DNA of 64,000 nt, taken from assembly GCA_040905865.1 (NCBI GenBank), contig JBBDQU010000081.1, positions 1 to 64,000 of the forward strand, given 5' to 3'. This document shows positions 43,047 to 54,224 of the stretch, piece by piece; the first letter of the stretch is position 1, and each line of letters opens with the position of its first letter. The stretch is from Alphaproteobacteria bacterium. GTDB taxonomy: Bacteria > Pseudomonadota > Alphaproteobacteria > UBA8366 > GCA-2717185. The notes beneath the pieces are model-generated. The model saw only the letters and a program-made list of their open reading frames with translations, did no database searches and had not been told where the DNA came from. A program made the position numbers and the translations under genes.

Positions 43047-43565
43047 TCAGGCCGCCGTCTCGACCTCGACATAACGGTCGCGTTTGGGTTCGTGGTCCAT
43101 GTTGCGGCCTTCGATGCGAATCAGGCGCGTCGGCAGTTCGCGACTCGGGGAATGCAGGACACCGACGTCATACAGGCGGGCCATGCCCGGCTTCAGGTCG
43201 TAAACCTCCTGCGCCACGACCGTACCGGGCTTGCCGTCCTTGGGCTCCGACAGTTTTTTCCACAGGGTCATTTCCGTCACGCCGGCGACCTGACCGTATA
43301 TCGCCCAGGTCCTGCCGTGATCGTGCGGCGGGCTGACCGCCTTGTTGCCCCGGACATGGGCAAAAATGCAGAAATCGAGCTCCGGATCCTGGTACAGCAG
43401 CTTGCGCGGCGAGTCCTCGTCGGGGCCGATATTCTCCGCGACAAATTCGGGGTCAACCAGGGCCCGTTCAAGCGCGACACGGACCTTTTCCAGCCCGTCC
43501 GGGCCCGGGTCCGCGGCCAGGATATTATGGCAATCGGTGGAAAACTGCTTCAGGCTGTAACCCAT
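43047..43565 (-). CDS. Cupin protein with three-His site (cysteine dioxygenase-like), paralogue B
   Basis: A 172-residue paralogue of the next gene, 26 bp apart and first in the pair. It keeps H81, H83 (PPHDHGRTWAIYGQ) and H138 (GVLHSPSR), the shared TEMT following the first motif, and the C-terminal RDRYVxVETAA. The pair is therefore a tandem duplication in which both copies keep the metal site. A sigma70-like promoter (TTGACG-18-TATAGA) stands upstream. Confidence 0.8.
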   Translation of the reverse strand: MGYSLKQFSTDCHNILAADPGPDGLEKVRVALERALVDPEFVAENIGPDEDSPRKLLYQDPELDFCIFAHVRGNKAVSPPHDHGRTWAIYGQVAGVTEMTLWKKLSEPKDGKPGTVVAQEVYDLKPGMARLYDVGVLHSPSRELPTRLIRIEGRNMDHEPKRDRYVEVETAA

Positions 43566-43618
43566 TCTCGCGTCTCCTCAGTTTCGAATTCCGAATTTTG
43601 AATGTGTTGGCACTGCGT

Positions 43619-43648
43619 TCTATAACATTGCCTCCTTCTCGCCGTCAA
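43619..43648 (-). promoter_or_regulatory. Sigma70-like promoter for the cupin pair
   Basis: On the minus strand TTGACG (43643-43648) and TATAGA (43619-43624) are separated by 18 bases, about 50 bases upstream of the first cupin start. Both hexamers are close to consensus. Confidence 0.5.
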
Positions 43649-43775
43649 AATCAACCATCCGTGTCGTCGGTCCCGGCCGGCGATGCTGATCGAATTCGCT
43701 TTTGATCCTTGAACTGCCGCACCGGTCTTTCCATGTCAGGCGCTGCGCCGTCTCAACGGGGATACCCAAGCGTTA

Positions 43776-44729
43776 ATGGAAGTTCTGTTTCTTTGTATCG
43801 GACTGGGACTGCTTATCCTGGGCGGTGAACTGGCATTGCGGGGTGCGGTCGGACTTTCGCGTATGATGGGCGTTTCGCCCGCTATCATCGGCCTGACCGT
43901 CATGGGGTTCGGAACCTCCGCGCCCGAACTGGTCGTGACGGTCCGCGCGGCATTGGCAGGCAGCTTCGATATCGCCGTTGGCAACGCCGTTGGCAGCAAT
44001 ATCGCGAATACATTTCTGATCCTTGGCGTCGGCGCATTGATTTGCCCGCTGGCCTGCGATCCAAAGGCCGTTTTCCGCGATACAGGCTTCATGGTGGCTG
44101 TGTCGATCCTGTTATGCGTCCTGGGCTATATCGGCGTCATCGGGCGCTGGGAAGGCGCAGCAATGGTGCTTGCGCTCCTCATCTTTGTCTGCTGGACCTA
44201 CTTCCACGACATCCGCACCCATGACGCCGCGGCCGAACTGCATTCGAAGATGGTCGGTGAAATGCCGCGCTCGCCATCCGGCCTGCCGATCATCGGCGGC
44301 TATCTGATCGCGGGAATTGCGGGGCTCGTCTACGGCGCATCGCTGCTCGTGGATTCAGCCGTCACGCTCGCCGAAGCGGCCGGCGTGCCGCAGTCCATTA
44401 TCGGTCTGACCCTGGTGGCGTTTGGCACATCCCTGCCCGAACTCGGCGCGACAGCGGTCGCCGCCTGGCGGCGACATACGGATATCGCCATTGCCAATGT
44501 GGTCGGCAGCAATATCTTCAATATTCTCGGTGTACTCGGCACGGGCGCGATTTTCCAGCCTTTGATCATCGCACCGGAAATTGCGAATATTGACCAATGG
44601 ATCGTGCTGGTGTCGGCGATAATTCTGGTGCCGATTATTATCACAGGCTGGCGGATCAATCGGATGGAAGGCGTCGTGCTTCTGCTCCTTTATGCCGGTT
44701 ATATCGGCAGCGTGACATTGCGCCTTTGA
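43776..44729 (+). CDS. Calcium/sodium antiporter (CaCA family, YrbG-like)
   Basis: A 317-residue cation exchanger with about ten membrane helices. The two alpha-repeats are clear: GLTVMGFGTSAPELVVTVRAA...GNAVGSNIANTFLILG in the first half and GLTLVAFGTSLPELGATAVAAW...NVVGSNIFNILGVLG in the second, with the ion-binding acidic residue in each PEL. The length matches bacterial YrbG-type antiporters. The neighbouring glycerophosphodiesterase, 46 bp downstream in the same direction, may be cotranscribed. Confidence 0.93.
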   Translation: MEVLFLCIGLGLLILGGELALRGAVGLSRMMGVSPAIIGLTVMGFGTSAPELVVTVRAALAGSFDIAVGNAVGSNIANTFLILGVGALICPLACDPKAVFRDTGFMVAVSILLCVLGYIGVIGRWEGAAMVLALLIFVCWTYFHDIRTHDAAAELHSKMVGEMPRSPSGLPIIGGYLIAGIAGLVYGASLLVDSAVTLAEAAGVPQSIIGLTLVAFGTSLPELGATAVAAWRRHTDIAIANVVGSNIFNILGVLGTGAIFQPLIIAPEIANIDQWIVLVSAIILVPIIITGWRINRMEGVVLLLLYAGYIGSVTLRL

Positions 44730-44775
44730 CTATCGCGCCAACTGACTGTTTGCCGGCCCTCCAGAAGGATAGTGA

Positions 44776-45507
44776 ATGCCAGCCTTCCATTCTTTTCCGC
44801 CTGTCATCGGCCATCGCGGCGCCGCCGGGCATGCGCCGGAAAACACCCTCGCCGGGTTCCGCGCCGCGTCGAATATGGGCGTCAAATGGGTCGAATTCGA
44901 TGTCCACCTGTCACTCGACAATATCCCGGTCCTGCTTCATGACGATACCCTGGAACGGACGACCGACGGGGAAGGATCGGTTGGTAATTTCACCCTTGGG
45001 ACGCTGAAAGGACTGGATGCCGGCAACTGGTTTTCCGACAAGTATGCCGGCGAAAAAATCCCGACCCTTAGCGAAACAATCCGCCTGCTGGCGTCGCTCG
45101 GCATGGGCGCCAATGTTGAAATCAAACCGTCGCCGGGTCGTGAGGCCGCCACAGGCCATGCGGTCGGCCGAATCCTGCGGGAGGAATGGCCCGGCGACCT
45201 GCCGGCGCCGCTCGTTTCCAGCTTCACACCCGATTCACTGGCCGCGATCCGGGAAGTCGCCCCCATGTTTCAGCGGGGCCTTCTGCTGTCCCGTATCGGG
45301 CGCGACTGGGGCAAACAGATGAAGGCGCTGGGTTGTGCCACCCTGCACTGCAATCACCGGAACCTGGACAGGGCAACCGCGCAGGAAATACGCCGGGCCG
45401 GCTATCCGCTGCTGTGCTACACGGTCAATGACAGGGACCGCGCCAAAACGCTGTTCGGCTGGGGGGTCGACGCCGTGATCAGCGACCACCCCGACCGGAT
45501 GCTTTGA
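44776..45507 (+). CDS. ugpQ: Glycerophosphodiester phosphodiesterase
   Basis: A 243-residue GDPD-fold enzyme that splits glycerophosphodiesters to glycerol-3-phosphate and an alcohol. The active-site strand is VIGHRGAAGHAPENTLAGFR at residues 9-28, with the second site EFDVHLSLDNIPVLLHDDTLERTT at 37-60 and later VEIKPS. No signal peptide, so cytosolic like UgpQ. Its end is six bases from the convergent phosphonoacetate hydrolase gene; together they point to use of organic phosphorus. Confidence 0.92.
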   Translation: MPAFHSFPPVIGHRGAAGHAPENTLAGFRAASNMGVKWVEFDVHLSLDNIPVLLHDDTLERTTDGEGSVGNFTLGTLKGLDAGNWFSDKYAGEKIPTLSETIRLLASLGMGANVEIKPSPGREAATGHAVGRILREEWPGDLPAPLVSSFTPDSLAAIREVAPMFQRGLLLSRIGRDWGKQMKALGCATLHCNHRNLDRATAQEIRRAGYPLLCYTVNDRDRAKTLFGWGVDAVISDHPDRML

Positions 45508-45513
45508 AAGCAT

Positions 45514-46767
<1,254 letters not shown>

Positions 46768-47898
46768 TCAGGCCGCCATCGGCCCGCGTTGCCGCACGCC
46801 CATCTCGTCCAGCGTGTCGCGGATCGCCTCCAGGACGCCCCGCATGACCGATTCGTCGAGCCGCCCGATACAGCCGATCCGGAAACTCTCCGCAACCGTC
46901 AGCTTGCCGGGATAAATGACATAGCCGCGCGCCGCCAGGGCATCGTAGAACGCCTGGAACCGGAACGCTGGATCGGCCGGCATGTGGAACGTCACGATAA
47001 TCGGCGCCTGCAAGTCGTCGGGCAGCAGCGTCCGGAACCCCAACCGGCGCATGCCGGCGACAAGGATGTCGCAGTTTCGCCGGTAACGCGCCCCGCGCCC
47101 CGCCACGCCGCCTTCCGCCGTATGTTCCTTCAGGGCCTGATGAAAGGCGGCGATCACGTGCGTCGGCGGCGTGAAACGCCACTGCGCGGTGGATTCCATC
47201 GCTGCCCACTGACCGTGGAGGTCGAGGCTGAGCGAATGCGCATTGCCCTTCGCCGCCGCCAGCACCGACTTTCGGCAGACGACAAAGCCCATGCCCGGCA
47301 CACCTTCGAGGCATTTGTTGGCAGATGCGGCAACGGCGTCGCAGGCTAACTGCCCCATATCGAGCGGCAGCGCGCCGAAGGCGCTCATGGCGTCGACCAG
47401 CAACCGGCGACCCCTGGCGGCCACCACCCCGGCGACGGCTTCAACCGGGTTGAGGATGCCGGACGTCGTTTCGCAATGGACGATGGCGACATGGGAGATA
47501 TCCCCATCGTCCGAAAGCATCGCGTCTATTACCGCCGGGTCGGGCGGCGTGTCTTCGGCTGTTTCGTAAAGTGTATGAGCGCGGCCCAGATATTCGCAGA
47601 TCGTCGCCATGCGATGCCCGTAGGCGCCGTTCACGACCAGCAGCAACTTTCCGTCACGCGGCAGGAAGGTCGCCAGCATCGCCTCCACCGCAAAGGTGCC
47701 GCTGCCCTGCACCGGGACGCAGGTCAATTCGTCCCCGCCCCCGGCGATTGCCGCAACCCGGTCCCGGACCTCGCGGTTGAGCCGGAGAAAGGCCGCATCC
47801 CGCGATCCCCAGTCGCGCAGCATGGCCTGTTTGGTTTCACGCGAGGTTGTCAGCGGCCCCGGCGTCAGCAGATAGGGTTCCGGCGTTTCGTTCGTCAT
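46768..47898 (-). CDS. phnW: 2-aminoethylphosphonate--pyruvate transaminase
   Basis: A 376-residue class V PLP transaminase that converts 2-aminoethylphosphonate to phosphonoacetaldehyde. Seen: LLTPGPLTTSRETKQAMLRDWGSRD at the start, VPVQGSGTFAVEAML, DAMSAFGALPLDM and the PLP lysine in SANKCLEGVPGMGFV near residue 193; the C-terminal GYVIYPGKLTVAESFRIGCIG is diagnostic. Expressed with phnA. A strong hairpin separates it from the upstream dehydrogenase. Confidence 0.94.
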   Translation of the reverse strand: MTNETPEPYLLTPGPLTTSRETKQAMLRDWGSRDAAFLRLNREVRDRVAAIAGGGDELTCVPVQGSGTFAVEAMLATFLPRDGKLLLVVNGAYGHRMATICEYLGRAHTLYETAEDTPPDPAVIDAMLSDDGDISHVAIVHCETTSGILNPVEAVAGVVAARGRRLLVDAMSAFGALPLDMGQLACDAVAASANKCLEGVPGMGFVVCRKSVLAAAKGNAHSLSLDLHGQWAAMESTAQWRFTPPTHVIAAFHQALKEHTAEGGVAGRGARYRRNCDILVAGMRRLGFRTLLPDDLQAPIIVTFHMPADPAFRFQAFYDALAARGYVIYPGKLTVAESFRIGCIGRLDESVMRGVLEAIRDTLDEMGVRQRGPMAA

Positions 47899-47919
47899 CG
47901 GGCCTTACTCAAGTTGATA

Positions 47920-47956
47920 CGACGCCGTCCGACTGTGTTTCAGCCGGACGGCGTCG
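47920..47956 (-). terminator. Strong GC-rich hairpin between dehydrogenase and phnW
   Basis: CGACGCCGTCCG (47920-47931) and CGGACGGCGTCG (47945-47956) form a perfect 12-bp stem, extended by CTG/CAG inside. It lies just after the dehydrogenase stop. Only a weak U-tract follows, so it may act as a partial terminator or an mRNA 3'-end protector rather than a full stop. Confidence 0.6.
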
Positions 47957-47965
47957 CGCGGAAGG

Positions 47966-48892
47966 TCAGTCCTTGTCCATGATCTCCTTGATCTTCGCTT
48001 CCGTGATGCTGATTTCAACGCCCGCCCGCTCCGTCTGCAACAGCATGGCGCATCGCGAATCGCGGCCTTCCCAGCCGCGGTTCATCGCTTCGGTCATTTC
48101 CATCAGCGTCATATTGGCAAGGCGCATCGGCACTTCATATTCCCGGCCGACCTCGCAGGCCAGGTTGACGTCCTTGCGGGCCAGTTTCAGCGCAAAATCG
48201 GGCGGGTCGAAGCGGCCGGGCAGGAACTGGCGGGCCATCGTGTCGAAGACCCGGCGCCGGCCGAGCGCGCCCTTGCGCAACGCGGTCCAGAGCCCTTCGG
48301 GATCGACACCGGCCTTGACGCCCATCGAGAATGTTTCCGCCAGCGCCGTCTGCAGGATATAGCCGCTGCAGTTATGGACCAGCTTCGCCACCGCGCCCGC
48401 CCCGATCGGACCGACATAAAAGGGGGCGTCGCTCATCGAATGCAGGACCTGCACATTCGCGTCGTAGACCGCCTTGTCGCCGCCGACCCAGATCGCCATC
48501 TTGCCCGACTTCGCGCCATCGGGACCGCCGCTGACAGGGGCGTCGAGCACATGCGCGCCCTTCCGGGCGAATTCCGCATGAATCCGGCGGATCGTCGTCG
48601 GCGAATTGGTGCTGAGGTCGAAATAGACCTTGCCCGCGGAAATGCCTTCCAGCAATCCGCCCTCGCCAAGCGTCACGGCTTCGACTTCCGGCGGCCCGGG
48701 CAGCGACGAGAAAACCACATCGCTCTGTTCCGCGACCTGCCTGGGAGAATCGGCCCATGTCGCGCCGAGTTCCACATGCGGCGCGGCGGAATTGCGGTTG
48801 ATATCGAAGACGGTCAGCGAATGCTGCCCCTTGATAGCGTTCAGGGCGATACTGGACCCCATGGTCCCCAGCCCGATAAACCCGACCTTCAT
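47966..48892 (-). CDS. NAD(P)-dependent beta-hydroxyacid dehydrogenase (3-hydroxyisobutyrate dehydrogenase family)
   Basis: A 308-residue two-domain reductase. The Rossmann motif is VGFIGLGTMGSSIALN at residues 3-18, the substrate-binding DAPVSGGPDGAKSGKMAIW lies near residue 115, and the catalytic lysine in GAVAKLVHNCSGYI near 170. The family includes tartronate semialdehyde reductase and 3-hydroxyisobutyrate dehydrogenase, so substrate is open. ATG 48892 has AGGAG seven bases ahead. Same direction as phnW-phnA but separated from them by a hairpin. Confidence 0.88.
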   Translation of the reverse strand: MKVGFIGLGTMGSSIALNAIKGQHSLTVFDINRNSAAPHVELGATWADSPRQVAEQSDVVFSSLPGPPEVEAVTLGEGGLLEGISAGKVYFDLSTNSPTTIRRIHAEFARKGAHVLDAPVSGGPDGAKSGKMAIWVGGDKAVYDANVQVLHSMSDAPFYVGPIGAGAVAKLVHNCSGYILQTALAETFSMGVKAGVDPEGLWTALRKGALGRRRVFDTMARQFLPGRFDPPDFALKLARKDVNLACEVGREYEVPMRLANMTLMEMTEAMNRGWEGRDSRCAMLLQTERAGVEISITEAKIKEIMDKD

Positions 48893-49000
48893 TATATGCT
48901 CCTGTCTTTTATTTTTGATCTGTCCTGACGACGTCGCGGCGAAGCATGGCACGGGAATCCCCAAAAGGGAATTCGCACCGTCGAAACGGTCACGCCGCCG

Positions 49001-49336
49001 TCATATCTCTTCGCCATCGAACCAGCGGCGGCCTTCGCGATCCTCGATCTCGACCACCCAGAGGTCCGGATCGTTGCGAACCTGCCGTTCGATATAGCTG
49101 TCGGCATCGGCTTCCGCGACCAGGTCGCCGTTCAAGGCCGCCAGCCAGCCCAGTTTCCCGGAAATGTCCCGCGCCTGGATCAGCACCTTGCACCCGTCGC
49201 CCAGCGTATTGATCTTGAGCAGCACCATGCCCCGTTCGTTATCGCCGTGCCGGATGACAAAGGCGGGCACCGCCTCGATCGCGCAGCGCCGCAGATGCGC
49301 GTGAACCCAGTGTTCCGTCTTGATTCTTGGCTCCAT
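49001..49336 (-). CDS. DUF1491 family protein
   Basis: A 111-residue small protein conserved in alphaproteobacteria, function unknown. The family strings are WVHAHLRRCAIEAVPAFVIRHGD, GMVLLKINTLGDGCKVLIQARD and ADSYIERQVRNDPDLWVVEIEDREGRRW, the last near residues 75-105. Start at ATG 49336, 19 bp downstream of the xerC stop on the same strand, so cotranscription is likely. Confidence 0.85.
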   Translation of the reverse strand: MEPRIKTEHWVHAHLRRCAIEAVPAFVIRHGDNERGMVLLKINTLGDGCKVLIQARDISGKLGWLAALNGDLVAEADADSYIERQVRNDPDLWVVEIEDREGRRWFDGEEI

Positions 49337-49355
49337 ACCCACCAGCCCGTCCCGG

Positions 49356-50270
49356 TCAGCCGGCGCGCGGATGCGCCGCGCGATATTCCGCCAGCAGGGT
49401 CGAATCCGCGACTTCGGTGTAGCGCTGGGTCGAGGACAGCGAGGCGTGACCGAGCAGTTCCTGGATCGAGCGCAGGTCGCCGCCGGCAGCCAGAAGATGC
49501 GTGGCGAAGGAATGGCGCAGCGCATGCGGCGTCGCGGTCTCCGGCAGGCCGAGCCAGCCGCGCGCGGCGCGCATGGTCCGTTGCGCAACAGCGGGGTTCA
49601 GGCGTCCGCCACGGACGCCGCGGATCAACGGGCTTTCCGGCGCCAGGTCATGGGGGCATGCTGCGATGTAGGCCTGCACCGCCTCGCGAACGGCCGGCAG
49701 GACCGGCACCATGCGCTGCTTGCCGCCCTTGCCCGTGACCAGCAGGGTCGCGCCCGTCGGCGCCTCGGCCCGGCTCAGCGAGAGCGCTTCGGATATGCGC
49801 AGCCCGCAGCCATACAGCAATGTAAACAAGGCGACGTCACGCAGGCCGACCCAGGATTCAGTCGCCAGATCGCCGACCCGCTGCACGGTTTCCAGCGCGT
49901 CCTCGACCCGCAGCGGCTTCGGCACCTGATGCGGCAGCTTGGGCGACCGGACGGACCGGATGGCGTGATTGGTCAGCCGGTCATTGCGTTCGCACCATCG
50001 GAAGAAACCCCGCACAACGGACATCGCCCGCGCCGTTGATGTGCGGCTCAGACCGCTGGCGGCCCGGCGCGCCAGCCAGGCGCGGAAGTCGGCCGGACGC
50101 AGGTCGCGAAGGTCATCCAGGCCGGGAAGCACGCCGAGATGCCCGGCGAGGAACCTGAAAAACGCATCAAGGTCGTTTTCATAGGCCTTCTGGGTATGCG
50201 GCGATACGCGTCTTTCATGGGCCAGCCAGCCCCGCCACGCCGCCGTCACGGCGGCGAGATCCGGCGCCAT
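49356..50270 (-). CDS. xerC: Tyrosine recombinase XerC
   Basis: A 304-residue site-specific recombinase that resolves chromosome dimers at dif. All catalytic residues are present: R158 (YGCGLRISEA), Lys in GKGGKQRMVP near 181-184, H249 and R252 (PHALRHSFATHLL), H275 (LLGHASLSS) and the nucleophile Y284 (TQRYTEV). The N-terminal SAM-like core-binding domain starts WLAHERRVSPHTQKAYENDL. It precedes DUF1491 and follows DUF484, a grouping also seen as dapF-DUF484-xerC in gammaproteobacteria. Confidence 0.94.
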   Translation of the reverse strand: MAPDLAAVTAAWRGWLAHERRVSPHTQKAYENDLDAFFRFLAGHLGVLPGLDDLRDLRPADFRAWLARRAASGLSRTSTARAMSVVRGFFRWCERNDRLTNHAIRSVRSPKLPHQVPKPLRVEDALETVQRVGDLATESWVGLRDVALFTLLYGCGLRISEALSLSRAEAPTGATLLVTGKGGKQRMVPVLPAVREAVQAYIAACPHDLAPESPLIRGVRGGRLNPAVAQRTMRAARGWLGLPETATPHALRHSFATHLLAAGGDLRSIQELLGHASLSSTQRYTEVADSTLLAEYRAAHPRAG

Positions 50271-50296
50271 GCGGATGATGGTATTTTCCGCCGCGC

Positions 50297-51007
50297 TCAG
50301 AAGGGCACCCCGAGCCAGATTCGGATACTGCGCTCGACGACCCGGCCCAGGAACTGGAGCAGTTCCGTGCCCTGTTCGGCGTGGAACTTGCCGGGACGCC
50401 GCGCGCCGAACGCAACCAGCGCCGGCGGCGTCGACTCGGCGATATCGAGCCGGATAAAGGCGGCGGACTGAACCAGCGACGCACCGCCGCCGAAGATTTC
50501 CGGGTCACCGGTCGTATCCGCATGCAGCAGGACCTTGCGGTTCTCGCCAACCGTCGCCTCAACGGTACCGGGCGACAGGACGCGCAGGCCGGGTGTCTTC
50601 ACCGGGACGGCCGCATCGGCTTCGGTCTCGACGCAAAGCGTGACGATGTCGAGATCGAGCGTCACGGCGAAATCGGTCGTGATAATCTGGATCGCCTGTT
50701 CGAAGGATTTCGCAGCAAGAATCGCCAGGACACATTCATGCACCCGCGCCTGCGTGCTGAGATTGGCGCGGGTGGTCAGAACGATGTCGTCCTGCCGCGC
50801 CTTCAGCCGCGTCACTTCGCTGCGCAACTGCCCGATCATCGCCGTCTGCATGTCGAAAATGCCGTCGCCGAGTTCGCGATCCGGCGCCGCCAGCAGTCGC
50901 AATACGTCGGGGTTACGGGCCAGAAAGTCAGGGTTATCCCGGAGATAGGCCGTGACGCGAGCGTCGCTCAGCCCGTCGCCTTTCGATTTGGTGGATTTCT
51001 GCGTCAT
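50297..51007 (-). CDS. DUF484 family protein
   Basis: A 236-residue soluble protein with a GAF-like fold. The N-terminal VTAYLRDNPDFLARNPDVLRLLAAP and the coiled stretch MIGQLRSEVTRLKARQDDIV are standard for DUF484; the C-terminal part ends GRVVERSIRIWLGVPF. The molecular role is unknown. Its linkage to xerC (26 bp) is conserved across proteobacteria. Confidence 0.88.
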   Translation of the reverse strand: MTQKSTKSKGDGLSDARVTAYLRDNPDFLARNPDVLRLLAAPDRELGDGIFDMQTAMIGQLRSEVTRLKARQDDIVLTTRANLSTQARVHECVLAILAAKSFEQAIQIITTDFAVTLDLDIVTLCVETEADAAVPVKTPGLRVLSPGTVEATVGENRKVLLHADTTGDPEIFGGGASLVQSAAFIRLDIAESTPPALVAFGARRPGKFHAEQGTELLQFLGRVVERSIRIWLGVPF

Positions 51008-51037
51008 GCTGGCTGCGTCATCTTGAATGAATCCGTG

Positions 51038-51694
51038 TCAGAGGATCGATTGCCCGGTCTTTTCCCAATCGGCGAGAAATGCCGCAAGCCCCTTGTCCGT
51101 CAGCGGATGATTGAACAGGGACCACAATACGGCGGGCGGAAGTGTCGCGACATGCGCGCCGATCTTGGCGGCGTCGACGATATGCATCGGCGAACGGACG
51201 GACGCGACCAGCACCTCCGTCGTGAAATCCGGATAATTGTCGTAAATCCGGCAGATATCGTCGATCAGCCCCATGCCGTCCGTGGCCAGATCGTCCAGCC
51301 GCCCGACGAAAGGGGAAATGAAGGTCGCGCCCGCCTTTGCCGCAAGGATCGCCTGGTTTGCCGAAAAGCACAGGGTCACATTCACCATCGTGCCGCTTTC
51401 GGAGAGCACCTTGCAGGTTTTGAGGCCATCGCGTGTCAAGGGAACCTTTACCGCGATGTTTTCGGCGATTCCCGCCAGCTTGCGGCCTTCCGCCAGCATC
51501 GTCTCAAAATCCGTCGCCGCCACTTCGGCGCTGACAGGCCCCTTGACGACCTCACAGATTTCCGCGACGACATCCAGGAAATTCCGGCCGGTCTTCGCGA
51601 TCAGCGAAGGGTTCGTCGTCACGCCGTCCAGCAGCCCCGTATCCGCCAGTTCACGGATCTCGTCGATATTGGCGGTATCTACAAAAAATTTCAT
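51038..51694 (-). CDS. fsa: Fructose-6-phosphate aldolase / transaldolase-like protein
   Basis: A 218-residue small transaldolase-family protein. [32 protein letters not shown] and the Schiff-base lysine in [14 protein letters not shown] (near residue 86) are clear, and [29 protein letters not shown] completes the barrel signature. The family includes both F6P aldolases and true transaldolases of this length; sequence alone does not separate them. Divergent from priA with 132 bp between starts. Confidence 0.9.
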   Translation of the reverse strand: MKFFVDTANIDEIRELADTGLLDGVTTNPSLIAKTGRNFLDVVAEICEVVKGPVSAEVAATDFETMLAEGRKLAGIAENIAVKVPLTRDGLKTCKVLSESGTMVNVTLCFSANQAILAAKAGATFISPFVGRLDDLATDGMGLIDDICRIYDNYPDFTTEVLVASVRSPMHIVDAAKIGAHVATLPPAVLWSLFNHPLTDKGLAAFLADWEKTGQSIL

Positions 51695-51826
51695 ACTTCA
51701 TCTCCGGCGAATGGCGCGATTGCAACGACACCGTCGGGGTGCGCTGGAATCGTTCTGTATCACAAATCGGTCTTTCTGTCCGATGCGCTGGACAACTCCG
51801 GACCGCTATTGTGTTAAAGAAATACG

Positions 51827-54040
51827 ATGGCGAATCCCCAACCGACTTCCGACCTGATATCCCCCACGGCAAAGCCAAGGGTCAAGGTACTTTTACCATT
51901 ACCCCTGGCGGATGCCTATGATTACGGCGTACCGGAACAACTCTCGCTCGTTCCGGGGGATTTCGTCGAAGTGCCGCTCGGCGCGCGCCGCGCCATCGGC
52001 GTTGTCTGGAGCATTGTCGAAGAGGGCGCGGATCCCGCCATCTCGGAAAGCCGCCTTAAGGATGTCGCAAGGCGCCTGAACGCCCCCCCGATGCCAGCGG
52101 AGAACCGGCGCCTCGTCGACTGGGTCGCCGGCTATACGGTCGCGCCGCGCGGCGCCGTATTGCGCATGGCAATGAGCGTCCCGGAGGCGCTGGAACCACC
52201 GAAGCCGCGAATCGCCTTTATCGCGGCGCCGAAACCGCCGGTTTTCCGCATGACCCCGGCGCGGCAACGGGTCCTGTCCCTCCTCGGAACGGGGCCGCCG
52301 CGCAGCAGCGCCGATATCGTCCATGAAACCGGAGTTAGCCCCGGCGTCGTCACCGGACTGCACAAGGCCGGGGCGATCGTACCGGTGCCATTGTCCGCGA
52401 CAGCGGCCGAGCGGGCTCCGGATCCGGAAACACCTGGCCCGGCGCTGTCGCCCGCCCAGGCGGGCGCGGTATCGGCGCTGCGCGAATCGGGCAACGTATT
52501 TTCGGTGACCCTGCTGGACGGCGTGACCGGGTCCGGCAAGACGGAAGTCTATTTCGAGGCAATTGCCGACACGCTTCGGCAGGGAAAACAGGCGCTGGTG
52601 CTGCTGCCGGAAATCGCCCTCGGCGCGCAATGGCTTGCGCGGTTCGAAACCCGATTCGGCGCCCCGCCCACCGGCTGGCATTCCGACCTGACCCAGGCAA
52701 GGCGCCGGGAAACCTGGCGCGCCGTAGCCAATGGGCAGGCGCAGGTTGTCGTCGGCGCCCGTTCGGCGCTGTTTCTGCCCTTCACCAATCTAGGGCTGAT
52801 CATCGTCGATGAGGAACATGAACCGGCGTTCAAGCAGGAAGACGGCGTCTGTTATCACGCACGCGACATGGCGGTCGTCCGGGCGCAGATCGGTGGCATC
52901 CCGATTATCCTGGCGTCGGCAACACCGTCGCTTGAAACTGTCACGAATGTTGAGGCCGGCCGCTACCGTCGGCTTCATCTTCCCGATCGGCATGGCGGCG
53001 CAAGACTTCCCGCCATATCTCTTGTCGATCTGCGGCGCGACCCGCCGGAACGCCAGAGCTGGATTTCGCAGCCCCTGCGCCGCGCCCTTGCGGAAAACCT
53101 CGCCGCCGGGGAGCAGGCGCTTCTGTTTCTGAACCGCCGCGGCTATGCGCCGCTGACCCTGTGCCGAAAATGCGGCCACCGGCTGGAATGCCCGAACTGC
53201 ACCGCGTGGCTGGTGGAGCACCGGTTTTCGGGACGCCTGCAATGCCACCATTGCGGTTTCTCCGGCCCCCGGCCCGGGGAATGCAGCGATTGCGGCGCGG
53301 CGGACAGCTTTGTCGCCTGCGGCCCCGGAGTGGAAAGGCTTGCCGAGGAAGTCATGCATTTCCTGCCGGACGCGCGATTCATTGTCGTGACGAGCGATTC
53401 GATCCATCGCCCGTCCGACGCCGACGCGTTCGTCCGACAGGTGATGGACCATGAAGTGGATATCGTCATAGGCACGCAGATTGTCGCCAAGGGGCATCAT
53501 TTTCCGAAGCTGACGCTGGTCGGGGTCGTTGACGCGGATCTCGGTCTTGCCGGCGGCGACCTGCGCGCCGCCGAACGGACATACCAGATGCTGCACCAGG
53601 TCGCCGGCCGGGCCGGGCGGGCTGAATTGGCCGGGCATGTGCTGCTGCAGACCTATAATCCGGAAAGCCCGGTTCTGCAGGCGCTCGCCGCCGGTGACCG
53701 GGATGGATTTCTGGCGGCGGAAGCCGATATGCGCGAAACCGGCGGCTGGCCGCCGTTCGGCCGGCTTGCGGCGCTGATCGTTTCAGGCCGCGACGCCGGG
53801 TTGGTGGAGCGCGTCGCCCGCGACCTCGCCCGTACGGCGCCAGGCGGGAACGGGATTCGCATGCTGGGTCCGGCCCCTGCCCCCATGGCGCTGCTGCGTG
53901 GACGGCATCGCTGGCGACTGCTGCTGAAAGCGGCCAGAAACGTGCCGGTTCAGGACCGGTTGCGCCACTGGTTGAAACAGATCAAAGCGCCGAACGCGGT
54001 GCGTATCCAGGTCGACGTGGATCCTTACAGCTTCATGTAA
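51827..54040 (+). CDS. priA: Primosomal replication restart helicase PriA
   Basis: A 737-residue 3'-to-5' DNA helicase that restarts stalled forks. The N-terminal DNA-binding part starts [19 protein letters not shown]; Walker A is [15 protein letters not shown] near residues 231-245, the DEEH box is [14 protein letters not shown] near 325, and two zinc sites lie in [18 protein letters not shown] and [20 protein letters not shown] (about 445-490). The length is normal. It reads toward the ATP synthase operon, as in many alphaproteobacteria. Confidence 0.95.
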   Translation: MANPQPTSDLISPTAKPRVKVLLPLPLADAYDYGVPEQLSLVPGDFVEVPLGARRAIGVVWSIVEEGADPAISESRLKDVARRLNAPPMPAENRRLVDWVAGYTVAPRGAVLRMAMSVPEALEPPKPRIAFIAAPKPPVFRMTPARQRVLSLLGTGPPRSSADIVHETGVSPGVVTGLHKAGAIVPVPLSATAAERAPDPETPGPALSPAQAGAVSALRESGNVFSVTLLDGVTGSGKTEVYFEAIADTLRQGKQALVLLPEIALGAQWLARFETRFGAPPTGWHSDLTQARRRETWRAVANGQAQVVVGARSALFLPFTNLGLIIVDEEHEPAFKQEDGVCYHARDMAVVRAQIGGIPIILASATPSLETVTNVEAGRYRRLHLPDRHGGARLPAISLVDLRRDPPERQSWISQPLRRALAENLAAGEQALLFLNRRGYAPLTLCRKCGHRLECPNCTAWLVEHRFSGRLQCHHCGFSGPRPGECSDCGAADSFVACGPGVERLAEEVMHFLPDARFIVVTSDSIHRPSDADAFVRQVMDHEVDIVIGTQIVAKGHHFPKLTLVGVVDADLGLAGGDLRAAERTYQMLHQVAGRAGRAELAGHVLLQTYNPESPVLQALAAGDRDGFLAAEADMRETGGWPPFGRLAALIVSGRDAGLVERVARDLARTAPGGNGIRMLGPAPAPMALLRGRHRWRLLLKAARNVPVQDRLRHWLKQIKAPNAVRIQVDVDPYSFM

Positions 54041-54224
54041 TCGCTTTCCGGCCCGTTCATTTCGCAAGCGCGGCAAAATGGCACTGGTGGATCGCTTGAA
54101 AGCCCATGGGGCATATGGTACACACCGCTCGATTTCGCGCGGGGGCAGCTTCGCGGGGACGCGACCTGTTTAACTTCTTGCGGCATTTTTGCCCGATTTT
54201 CCCGGAATTTCAGGGGGTTTACAT

